Shown: piece by piece, positions 21,098 through 32,935 of the stretch | Position numbering within the stretch: position 1 is the first letter of the stretch | Layout: each line of letters begins with the position of its first letter | Source of the DNA: Mesostigma viride | Taxonomy: Eukaryota > Streptophyta > Mesostigmatophyceae > Mesostigmatales > Mesostigmataceae | Direction of reading: 5' to 3' | DNA length: 64,000 nt | NCBI GenBank assembly: GCA_009746045.1 | Contig: RPFO01000026.1 | Coordinates: 163,501 to 227,500, forward strand | Position numbers and translations under genes: made by a program | The notes under the pieces: model-generated | Databases searched by the model: none | What the model saw: the letters and a program-made list of their open reading frames with translations, nothing else | What the model was told of the DNA's origin: nothing

Positions 21098-21900
21098 ACG
21101 GGCCTTGTGCATGGCCCGCACGAGGGCCGTCGTAAGGGCCCTCGCCCGAGGCTTATGTCCTAGACACTACAACAAGGCTACATGGAGATGTTAAGACATG
21201 GTGATGGAAGGCGAAACGTGGCCTTCCCATTCAATTGATGCTTTCACATGATCTCGGTGCATGCAAGATATCGGCTCCCGTGTCGCCTGACACTGCCGTG
21301 CTTGTTTCCCTGTTTGATGCCGCCACTGGGGTTCAGGCCATGGGCATGCCTTTTTGGGTGCTTGAGTTTGGCCGAGGCTGCATGTTGTTTGCTGTCGGAG
21401 CCACGTCGGTGGATCACGCAACGGCAAGATGCATGCAACAGTTTATGTGGCGTTCATTGATGTGTTCTTATCTCGTCCGCTTGGCATCGGTCGCTTGCCT
21501 ACGGAAAGATGGGGACTCGTCATCTGTGCAGGTAGTGCACATGTGCTCGCACGAGATTGGGGTCACCCTCGTGAAACGTTGGTAGGTTGTCAACACCATG
21601 TACATCCATGGTGTGCTTACGTTGTGGCTGTAAGATGGGTCGGCATGGGCAGTTTGCCGCTTTCCTCGTGGGTGCTTAGGGCGTCTGGACGTGGGGCCCG
21701 GAGCGGGCTGTCTGAATGTTCTGCGCCGCCTTATCGCCTTGCGTTTAGAGGCAGTTCCACAATGCATTTTCTTTGGCGCATATCATACAAAGAGAAATTT
21801 GGTCTCACTCATATTAGGGTGCTTGGTGTAGGTTGGTCTCGATAATTTGCAGTTTTCGAATCTGTGAATTTATGGATCCTTTACAAGTCTGAATACAAAC
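21098..21900. other. NHP2 3' region; no further gene recognised
   Basis: The region begins with the NHP2 3' UTR. Open frames on both strands (for example 21429-21845 and 21767-21468) show no domain I recognise and overlap one another. I report no gene. Confidence 0.4.
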
Positions 21901-21904
21901 CGCC

Positions 21905-22012
21905 TTGTCCTTCAGCGTCTGATAATTAATTAATTAATCAATCATAATTAATTAAATACTACTAGTTAATTAGTTCATTAATTAAACACGTGTCCCGTTG
22001 GGGAGTCACGGA
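21905..22012 (-). mobile_element. Retroposon 3' tail (minus), TTAA-rich
   Basis: TTAATTAA-rich DNA is followed by acgtgtcccgttggggagtcacgg, the reverse complement of the ORF1-retroposon 3' end (ccgtgactccccaacggga..). Only the last ~100 bp are present. Confidence 0.55.
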
Positions 22013-22021
22013 GATGGATGG

Positions 22022-22140
22022 ATAAGTAAGTAAGTACTTGCGTGTCATGCGCATGGGCATGCCACCGAGAGCACTATGCTAATCTCATTAGAAAATAATT
22101 ACAAGAAAGTAACAAATATTAATGTCTGCATCATGCCCCA
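22022..22140 (-). mobile_element. LINE B 3' end (minus)
   Basis: The AAGT tail, then the constant 3' UTR with several changes, ending at ctgcatcatgcccc. No target duplication was found. It is squeezed between a retroposon tail and a LINE A fragment. Confidence 0.65.
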
Positions 22141-22605
22141 GCCAGGTCGACACCGCCCTTGGCCTGGCCGGCCCCCAGCGGCTTGGCCAGCCAGGGCGAC
22201 ACATTCTGACCTAGCTGGCCTGGCCCCGAGGGCATTCCCAAAAGGGTAGGGAAACATGTCACGAACTACATCCAGATGTTGCTGGACGACCTAGTGATCC
22301 CAGCCCAGTTTGAGCACCGCATCCACTCTCTCTCCCGTCTTTGGACTGCCATGCAGGACAAGATGCGGTGGAAGAAGATTGTCAAGGCGCACACGCCCGA
22401 CCCTGTGGGCAAGCCCCCTCCCCCCAAGCGGAGGAGGCGTTTTGATGAGTAGTGTAGTTAGGATTTTCTAGATAGCTTAGAGTTAGGATAGTTCGATCAC
22501 GCGGCTTCCTGGACACCCCATCCATAATGGAATATGTGCTACATGATCTCCCCACGGAGGTGTGTTATAATTTAATTTAATTGAATTTAATTTTTAATCA
22601 TGCCC
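22141..22605 (+). mobile_element. LINE A 3' end (+)
   Basis: It encodes the last part of LINE A ORF2 (compare 27040-27345). The 3' UTR ttaggattttctagatag follows, then the ctccccacggagg motif and TTTAATT tail. Confidence 0.75.
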
Positions 22606-22623
22606 CAACCATATCAAGGAGAC

Positions 22624-23046
22624 CGGCACTGAGCGCAAATGGTTTTCACCTTTGCGGCGTGCCAAATCAGAATATCCGCTTGGCTGATCTCGATAGTACC
22701 GGCTACGCCCCCTTCTAAAATAGGTTTCAGCCGTGTTCAGCCCGTCTCACGTGTCGAGACTGAACAAGTCTCGAGTGGACACGTGTGTAGTACTCCTACA
22801 CACACAGATCTCGAATGATTTATCTAGTACAAATCCGAATGGCTTGCATCACTCCCCGGAAAGGAGAACTTTTGCGGTTGGACTGTAGGTGTCAGTTGGC
22901 GATGCCTTAGGCCGGATCAGGAGACGTCCGTCCTATAGTCAGGTGCGAGAGGTCCCCAGTTCGATTCCGGCCTGGATTCATTTGCAGATCGCGTTTTCCG
23001 GCACTGAACGCAAATGGTTTTCACCTTTGCGGCGTACCAAATCAGA
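22624..23046 (+). mobile_element. 423-bp element with terminal direct repeats (TRIM- or SINE-like)
   Basis: Two 52-bp direct repeats (cggcactga.cgcaaatgg..) lie at 22624-22675 and 22999-23050. The unit is bounded by the 13-mer atatcaaggagac at 22611-22623 and 23047-23059. Inside are two hairpins (22748-22785 and 22783-22802) and a tRNA B-box-like cagttcgattcc at 22957-22968. No coding capacity. It sits between the tail of the 22141 LINE A copy and 23060. Confidence 0.55.
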
Positions 23047-23297
23047 ATATCAAGGAGACAACCAGCGCAGTCCAGAAATCGGGAGAATCCGGACCATGGT
23101 AGCTCGAGCCTGCCGTTATCTGGTCCGCGTTTTCGAGTCGTTCAGGATGATGAATATGAATGGAGATTAAATTAAATTAAATTAAATTATAACATGCCTC
23201 CGTTAGGACTGGACGGACGCCGAGCACGAGCGGAACCGGTGCCGTCAGGAGTACCTGTCGGCCCTGGACGCCCGGGCGGACGTCGACGAGCTGGACA

Positions 23298-26200
23298 ATG
23301 GTGCCCCCAACGCAGCCATTTTTGCGGGCTTTGCGGCTCGTGCCCCGTTGCTGGCGGCCCGGCACCTGCCGGTCATGCCCCGCCGCCGCCCCGGCCCGCT
23401 CTACCGCCGTCCGCCAGGACCCCAAGGTCTTGGCCGCCCGGCACCGCCTCAAGCGTAACCGGGACCCGCTGCAGAAACCATTGCTCAAGGCCGCCCTTGT
23501 GGAGGCCTACAAGCACGCTCAGGACGCGGAGGCGGCCCAGTGCATCGCGGATGCCAAGGCCTGCCAGGCCCGCAACCAGGGCAAGGACATGTGGTACCAC
23601 CTCGACCGGCTCGGCGGCCGGCGGCAGCGCACCCCGGTGGAGCACACGGGGGACGGCACGGCGCCGGTCAGCCTTGACCGCTGGTTGGCCCACAATGTTT
23701 CCTTGACCGGTGGGGCTCGCGCCCCCCCCCCCGCCGCTTCATCCCGAGACGGCCGCCCGCCTCGGGGTCGCCGGACCCCCGCCGCCGCCAGCGCCCCCCT
23801 CCTCGGCCGCGGACTACCAAGTCCCCGCCTTGCAGGAGGGCTGCCTTGCCACTGACGACGTCGTCCCCCCCTTCACTTTGAAGGAATTGGACGGCGCCCT
23901 TGCTCGCCTGCGGTACGATGCGGCGGTCGGTGCCAACCACCTTTCTGCTGAGCTGCTGAAGACCCCTGATCTGGCGGTTCGGGATCTTCTGCTGGCGTTC
24001 CGGCAACCGTGTCCTGCTCTCTGAGGAGCCTCCGCCTGCTGATCGAGTGGCAGACGGCCATCCGCGTCATGCTGTACAAGAAGGGCTCTGCTGCTGACCC
24101 CGGTAACTACCGGGGTGTCTGCCTCCAGAGCGCCGCGCTGAAGGTCTTCATGCGCATGATGCTGCACAGGCTCCGCGCCGCGCTGGACCCACACCTGGGT
24201 GAGTCTCAGCAGATGGGTTTCCGTCGTGGTCGTAACACTGTCATGGCTGTGTTTGTCGCGCGCCGGTTGATGGAGGAGGTGCGTCGACTTCCCCCTGACA
24301 GTTTGCCGCTGGTCTTCATTTTTGTTGACTACATCAAGGCCTTTGACACTGTTAATCAGCCGGCCGTCCTAAATTTAGGACTTCGTCCTAAAAAGTCCTA
24401 AGGTCACTATAACTGAGGTACCGGGCAGGGGGGGTCACTATATGGTCCATACCCCTAGTGGACCGTGACCTCCAAGATGTACTCTACCCGTGATACCGGT
24501 ACATCGTACCCGGATTCCGTACCGGGTACCGGGTAGATGCGCGGGAATGTACGTACCTCGACCAAAAATACAGAGATTTTGGGCCAAAAAAGTGGGTGCG
24601 GGAATGATGTGCGGCGGATATGGCGACCTGACAAATATGGGCGGCATTTTCACGTGAGCTTATCGTTTTGGGCGCCCAGTAGCAAGAACGAAAGCTTGGT
24701 ACTTATGCTTAAAGGGTCTGAATTTGGTTACGAAATTATTTGCGTTTGCATGTGTAGCACGGCTGCTCAACATGAGTAGGTCACAGATCGCCTGCGCCCG
24801 GACGGTCGATTTTGAGCACAAACATGTCAGTGCGTGAGGAAACGTTGCCCGCACCAGGCCAGGCAGTTTTTGCGCTTGATTTTAATCGTAGTATAGAGTT
24901 TGGAAACGGTATATCTGACAAGGGAGCGCCCGGGCCTGGGTGTTCTTGCCCGAAGTTTACTGTCGACCATTTTACAGAACGTCAAGGCTGGGTAGCGAGC
25001 GCACGTGACAGGACTTGTCTTTTGATCTCTCTTGGGCCTAGAACAATGCTCCGGCGTGTCTTACGTTACTTTCGAACCATTTTGTAAGTTTGGCTGCGTT
25101 CTTGTGCCGGAAAGCTGGCTGGCTGCGGATATCCGCGATTCTTAATGCATCCACCTGGACGTGGCGACGTAACAAGCAGGTTTGTGCCGGGTTCTCTCTG
25201 TGGTTAGGTGTAAGGGGTAGCGTAGTCGTAGCAGTAAGTGTCAGCCGGCTATGCCTGAAAGACAGGACAGTTTCTGTGCATGTACATGGCTTACGTAGTT
25301 GGTTTACGGCATGTACCTTCTATCGTCGCAAGCTTCCTTGTTCGCTGCTGCTAAGTTACGCATGCTTCCCAGCTATGTTACGGTTGCGTTCATTATCAGC
25401 CATGGGCCCATTGCTTGCAGTTGTTCTAGCTATTCTTATGCTGCCTGTATGTGATGCTTTTACAGCTCTACCCCCCCCCTAGAATGCATGCAAAGTGTGG
25501 CATGTTGGACAGTGCCCTTTAACAACTTCATCTGGCTGCTATCCTGTGTAAGTTGCCATACAAATGTGGTGTCCTCTCCTTCCTGGGTGGTGGCCAGCAT
25601 GCCCGTGACATTAAACAAGCTATGGTATATGCTTGGAGAGAGTTTGCCGTAAGGGGTGGGTCATGTTCAAGCCAGGCAACCTCAGCAACCATACAACCTT
25701 ATATTGCATGATCTGCCCCATCTGTGACACCGTTAGGCACGCGTATATATACGTGCAGCCACAGCACGGTACGGCCTTGTTATACGCTGCCCCACCTCCC
25801 CAAGGCCGCGTAGGGTCCCGTGGGGCCCTGAGGATTGGTAAGAAGCTCATGGGACTGTGTGGGTGGCGTGGTGATGGGTGATATACATGGTGGTCCTAAA
25901 AAGTCCTAGTTTCAATTTTGGGCCATTTTTTTCGTTCGAGGTCTGCCATGGGGCAGGGCCAGTTTTGGTACTAAACGTCGTTATTTGAACCTAGGTCTTT
26001 GATAGAAATTAAAAAACTATGTTATTTCTCAGTGGCACAAATGGCAGGGTCAAATGTTACTGTTTACATGATTAAATACGCATTCCCCAGCGTCCTAAAT
26101 TTAGGACTTTTTGCAGGCTTTTGGACAACACGGTTCTCTGGGAGGCTCTTTGGGCCATCCTAGCTCTGGATCGGGTACCACCTGCGTTTATTGCTGCCAT

Positions 26201-27235
26201 TCGCCGTCTGTATGAGGGCTCACAGGCAGTAGTGCGGACTGCGGAGGGCACGTACCACTCCACCATTCCCCCTTCACCACGGGGTGTGGCAAGGTTGTGT
26301 CCTGTCCCCATACCTGTTCATTATTGTCGTGGATCACGTCATGCGCCGGGCACGTGCGCGCTTTACAGCTCTTAAGGGGTTCGAGCCAGGCTTGGACATC
26401 CTTAACGTGAAAGAGCACGGCGGGGTTAGACCTGGTTACCGCCTTGCCGACCTGATTTATGCGGATGATACCACCCTCATCGAGAGCCCCGAGCACATTC
26501 AGACCTGGCTGGACTGCCTGGGCCTGGAGGCGCGGGCGGTGGGGCTGGAGATTAGTGTCAAAACTGAGGCGATGGTGATAGGGGCATCCAGTAAACCACC
26601 GCTGCCGCTCCTGCTCGACGGGACGGAGGTCCCGTCACGGACCTCTTCAAGATCAAGTCCGCGACCGCTTCAGGCTGTTGGGGAGCTGGCTTCCTGACAC
26701 CGCCGACGATGTGGACACCCGCATCGGCCTCGCCTGGGCCAAGCTCCGTTCGCTCACACCCTACTGGCGCTCGAAGGGCCTGGACGGGCACCGCAAGCGC
26801 ATGCTCTTCAAGGTCCTCGTCCTCACGGTGCTCACGTATGGCGCCGAGGCGTGGACCCTCCCACCCAAACTGGCAGCTCGGCTCGACGGCACAGTTTACA
26901 GGATGCTCCGGCAGGTCCTTAATGTAGGTTTTTCCGAGCGTCCGTCATCAGAGTCTTTGTATCATGGCATGCCTCGTGTTTCGGACGAGATTAGGCAGCG
27001 TAGGATAGCATTTGTAGGACACCTTGCCCGCACCAGCCAGGTCGACACCACCCTTGGTCTGGCCGGCCCCCAGCGGCTTGGACAGCCAGGGCGGCACATT
27101 CTGACCTGGCCTGGCCCCAAGGACATTCCCAAAAGGGTAGGGAAACCTGTCACCAACTACGTTCAGATGTTGCTGGACGACCTAGTGGTCCCAGCCCAGT
27201 TTGAGCACCGCATCCACTCTCTCTCCCGTCTTTAA
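23298..27235 (+). pseudogene. LINE A ORF2 reverse transcriptase, frameshifted
   Basis: Visible motifs in order: NQGKDMWYHLDRLGGRRQR (pre-RT); EWQTAIRVMLYKKGSAADPG and NYRGVCLQSAALKVFMRMML (RT fingers); QMGFRRGRNTVMAVF; FVDYIKAFDTVN (palm, catalytic Asp). The insert follows, then LWEALWAILALDRVPPAF, WQGCVLSPYLFIIVVDHVMR, LADLIYADDTTLIESPEH (YADD catalytic box), LGSWLPDTADDVDTRIG, LTYGAEAWTLPPKLAARLDG, and the C-terminal end IHSLSRL at 27235. At least three frame changes (near 24005, 26280 and 26690) and the insert inactivate it. Family role: target-primed reverse transcription. Confidence 0.85.
24367..26109 (+). mobile_element. 1.74-kb insertion with palindromic ends inside LINE A RT
   Basis: LINE A coding stops at KAFDTVN and resumes at about 26120 with DNTVLWEALW. 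Both ends of the insert carry the perfect 16-bp palindrome gtcctaaatttaggac (24367-24382 and 26094-26109). A second motif, gtcctaaaaagtccta, lies just inside at 24386-24401 and again at 25893-25908. Frames inside (for example 25090-25482) are unrecognised. The exact borders and any target duplication are unclear. Confidence 0.6.
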
Positions 27236-27479
27236 TTGGACTGCCATGCAGGACAAGACGCGGTGGAAGAAGATTGTCAAGGCGCACACGCCCGACCCTG
27301 TGGGCAAGCCCCCTCCCCCCAAGCGGAGGAGGCGTTTTGATGAGTAGTGTAGGTAGGATTTTCTAGATAGATCGAGTTAGGACAGTTCGATCACGCGGCT
27401 TCCTCCACCGGCCATCCATCATGAAATATGTGCTACATGACCTCCCCACGGAGGCATGTTATAATTTAATTTAATTTTT

Positions 27480-27965
27480 TAATGCCTCCGTTGGGGGGTC
27501 ATGTAGCACATATTCCTTGATGGGTGGTGGAAAGGAGAGAGCCGCGTAATCTACTGAACTATCCTAACGCTAAGCTACCTAGTCTAGAAAAATCCTAACT
27601 GCCCTACTCGTCAAAACGCCTCCTCCGCTTGGGGGGAGGTGGCTTGCCCACAGGGTCGGGCGTGTGGGCCTTTACAATCTTCTGCCACCGCGTCTTGTTC
27701 TGCATGGCAGTCCAAAGAAGGGAGAGAGAGTGGATGCGGTATTCAAACTGGGCTGGGACCAGTAGGTCATCCAGCAACACCTGTACGTAGTTCGTGACAT
27801 GTTTTCCCTACCCTTTTGGGAATGTCCTTGGGGCCAGGCCAGGTCAGAATGTGCCGTCCTGGCTGGCCAAGCCGCTGGGGGCCTGCCAGACCAAGGGCGG
27901 TGGCGACCTGGCTAGTGCGAGCAAGGTGTCCTACAAATGCTATCCTACGCCATGTCTAATCTCGC
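27480..27965 (-). mobile_element. LINE A 3' end (minus), tail-to-tail with the preceding copy
   Basis: The reverse complement matches the LINE A C-terminus and 3' UTR. The AT tails of this copy and of the plus-strand copy ending at 27477 merge at 27465-27485, and ctccgttggggg is the inverted tail motif. It is truncated at about 27965. Confidence 0.75.
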
Positions 27966-28126
27966 TGTCTAATGAATGGAGATGGACATGTGTAGCCTTG
28001 TGCATTGAAATTATGGCTGGCTTACGTGTAGAGTAAGTAAGTAAGTAAGTATACTTGCGTGTCATGCGCAAAGGCATGCCACGGAGTACTATGCTAATCT
28101 CATTAGAAAAATAATTACACAAAAGT

Positions 28127-30467
<2,341 letters not shown>

Positions 30468-30687
30468 CGGAGTGATGTTGATAATTAATTAATTAGTTAA
30501 TTAATTAATTACGTGTAGAGCGACTAGATGACCTAGACGGTGGGGCCGGAAACAGCTTGCTTGATCAGGGCGTGTGTTTCAAGCCTAACTTGAACATATC
30601 TCCACGGGGAGCACGTGTTGAGCACATATCTCTGAGATGGGGCATAATGCTTTTAATACATTCTTTTGGGCTACTTCCTGCAACCTT

Positions 30688-30945
30688 AAAATTAAATTAA
30701 TTTAAATTATAACATGCCATTGTGGGGAGGTCATGTAGCACATATTTCATGATGGATGGGGTGGAGGAAGCCGCGTGATCGAACTATCCGAACTCTATCT
30801 AGAAAAATCCTAACTACACTACTCATCAAAACGCCTCCTCCGCTTGGGGGGAGGTGGCTTGCCCACAGGGTCGGGCGTGTGCGCCTTGACAATCTTCTTC
30901 CACCGCGTCTTGTCCTGCATGGCAGTCCAAAGACGGGAGAGAGAG
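30688..30945 (-). mobile_element. LINE A 3' end (minus), 10-bp TSD
   Basis: Flanked by ctgcaacctt at 30678-30687 and 30946-30955. The matching uninterrupted site is at about 4608 (ctacttcctgcaagggt). Confidence 0.8.
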
Positions 30946-31059
30946 CTGCAACCTTGGGTAGGGTGTAAACTAGCTACTCCTGCTCTGCATGGGTGCACAA
31001 AGGGCACCTGCACCACTAGGTAATCCAGCAGCTAAGTAAGGTGCGGACATAGGGTGGAA

Positions 31060-31666
31060 CGGCTTACAGGATGCTCCGACAGGTCCTGAACGTATAGGGT
31101 TTTCCAAGCGCCCGTCATTAGAGTCTTTGTATATCAGGGCATGCCTCGTATTTCGGACGAGATTAGACATGGTAGGATAGCATTTGTAGGACACCTTGCT
31201 CGCACCAGCCAGGTCGACACCGCCGTTGGTCTGGCAGGCCTCCAGCGGCTTGGCCAGCCATGCAGGGCGGCATATTCTGACCTGGCCTGGCCCCGAGGGC
31301 ATTCCCAAAAGGGAAGCCTGGAAACATGTCACGGACTACATCCAGATGTTGCTGGACGACCTAGTGGTCCCAGCCCAGTTTGAACACCGCATCCACTCTC
31401 TCTCCATTCTTTGGACCAGTTGCCATGCAGAACAAGACGCGGTGGCAGAAGATTGTCAAGGCTCACACGCCAGCCCCTGTGGGCAAGCCACCTCCCCCCA
31501 AGAGGCGGCGGCGTTTTGATGAGTAGTGTAGTTAGGATTTTTCTAGACTTGATAGCTTAGAGTTAGGTTAGCTCGATTACGCGGCTCCTTCCACTCCACC
31601 CATCCATCAAGGAATATGTGCTACATGATCTCCCAACGGAGGCATGTTATAATTTATTTTAATTTA
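31060..31666 (+). mobile_element. LINE A 5'-truncated copy (+), 11-bp TSD
   Basis: About 607 bp from RMLRQVLN to the TTTAA tail, flanked by atagggtggaa at 31049-31059 and 31667-31677. ORF2 has frame changes. Confidence 0.8.
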
Positions 31667-32164
31667 ATAGGGTGGAAGATCATCATGCATGGCTAAATAA
31701 TGCCGGCTAGCAATGCATGGCGTCTCAGCAGAGAGTAGCTCTCTGCATAAGTAATTACGCCAAGCTAAATTCATGCATCATCCGTGGGGACTCCCATCAT
31801 AGGCGCACATGCGCGTACGACGTAGGCGTGGGCCACGTGCTAAGCTAAGCCTGACTAGTCCACACTACTGCTATATATTCCCTCATAAGCTGGGGTTGCT
31901 GGGGGGGCAGGGGGTGCCTGCCAGGGCTTGCGGTCGACGTGGATGACCGCCCCCCTCCAGTATACCGGCTTCCCCCGGGCTGCGTTCTGCCGGGGCTGGA
32001 GGTAGGTCGGCCATAGCCCCCGTCGCCGTTGTTGCTGCTTCAGGGTCAAGTCGTCGTCCAGCGTGTAGTCCTGAAGTCCTCAAGAGCTTCTTGCTGGGCA
32101 TTTAAGAAACAACAGCTCATGCATCCGCAATGTAATCAAAGGTGAGGAGCACGGGAGCCGAGCC

Positions 32165-32244
32165 CATTATTTTTCTAATGAGATTAGCATAGTACTCCGT
32201 GGCATGCCTTTGCGCATGACACGCAAGTACTTACTTACTTACTT
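32165..32244 (+). mobile_element. LINE B stub, 14-bp TSD
   Basis: About 80 bp of 3' UTR plus TTAC tail, between acgggagccgagcc (32151-32164) and acgggagccgggcc (32245-32258), one mismatch. Confidence 0.85.
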
Positions 32245-32384
32245 ACGGGAGCCGGGCCAGCCTTACCCCGCGCGCGGGGAAGGCGGACAGCCGACATCCG
32301 CAGCTCACCAGTGAGTTGCATGGCGGTAAGAATGTCGCGCTTAAACGCTACGGCAAGAGACTCGGAGTCCATGCAACATACAGG

Positions 32385-32460
32385 GATGTAAAGCACTACA
32401 CGTGCTCGGTGTCCCCCGGCCCAACGGGGTCGCTTATAATTAACTAATTAATTAAGTAAA
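32385..32460 (+). mobile_element. ORF1-retroposon 3' end (+)
   Basis: cagggatgtaaagcac, cggcccaacgggg and a TTAATTAA tail match the 3' end at 4260-4338. No duplication was resolved. Confidence 0.55.
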
Positions 32461-32476
32461 CAAGTCATCGAATCTT

Positions 32477-32598
32477 ATGGTTGGGGTATGATGCAGACGA
32501 TATTTGTTTAAACTTTTGTGTAATTATTTTTCTAATGAGATTAGCATAGTACTCCGTGGCATGCCTTTGCGCATGACACGCAAGTACTTACTTACTTA
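32477..32598 (+). mobile_element. LINE B 3' end (+), 11-bp TSD
   Basis: Flanked by catcgaatctt at 32466-32476 and 32599-32609. Confidence 0.85.
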
Positions 32599-32609
32599 CA
32601 TCGAATCTT

Positions 32610-32935
32610 GACGATCGTATATACTTCTATATACAGTGATCGAGCTAGCCTATGTACAAAAATGTTCGCAGCATGTGATAGTGTACACAGTCTCTATAGT
32701 ACCGACAATCCTGACTAGATTGCGCAATCTCCGTTGTGGTTTTTGCATAAGCCTTGCATGCATGGTTTGCCTAAGAGTTCATGGACTCGGGCAGCCCGGC
32801 CTCACAGACCGCATCAAAATTGTACGTCACGCAGCTAAACTCTTGGTTGCTGTACCAGCCATATGCAGGGCTCCAGCATACGACACGACCACAAGCAATC
32901 CTGTAAAGAGCCCCCGCAAAGCTTGGGGCAATAAT
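32610..32935. other. Spacer / 3' region of the mosaic secreted-protein gene
   Basis: No repeat or conserved frame was recognised. It lies directly 3' of the minus-strand stop at 32936 and should include its 3' UTR. Confidence 0.4.

Larger units (their letters stand above)
23196..27477 (+). mobile_element. LINE A, 5'-truncated non-LTR retrotransposon, interrupted
   Basis: It contains the pre-RT region, reverse transcriptase, C-terminal region, 3' UTR (agttaggacagttcgatcacgc), the ctccccacggaggcatg motif and a TTTAA tail. No endonuclease or ORF1 is in this copy. A 1.7-kb insert splits the RT at 24367-26109. The 5' border abuts an inverted fragment of the same family's 3' end (23163-23195). Confidence 0.8.
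30596..32390 (-). mobile_element. ORF1-only retroposon copy 3 (minus), three insertions
   Basis: The 3' UTR (30596-30687, 30956-31059, 31678-31850) matches 4560-4860, including gggctacttcctgcaa and ctcagcagagagtagctctctgca. The ORF1 C-terminal part lies at about 31855-32160 (DDLTLKQQQRRRGLWPTYLQ, KPVYWRGAVIHVDRKPW). LINE A (-) 30688-30945, LINE A (+) 31060-31666 and LINE B (+) 32165-32244 interrupt it. Confidence 0.65.

Noticed and set aside
20074-21135. Thr-His-Pro-Pro, Gly-Gly-Trp-Val, Ser-Leu-Pro-Pro and Glu-Gly-Gly-Arg frames
   Set aside because: Translations of the CCCA and CCCT arrays in NHP2 intron 3. Only the last exon (20945-21097) is coding.
22880-22990. tRNA gene at the cagttcgattccgg motif
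   Set aside because: Flanking stems pair poorly and no acceptor stem is seen; kept only as a B-box-like feature of the 423-bp element.
25090-25482. 130-codon frame with hydrophobic C-terminus inside the palindrome-bounded insert
   Set aside because: No recognisable family, no conserved neighbour and overlapping open frames; not enough to call a gene.
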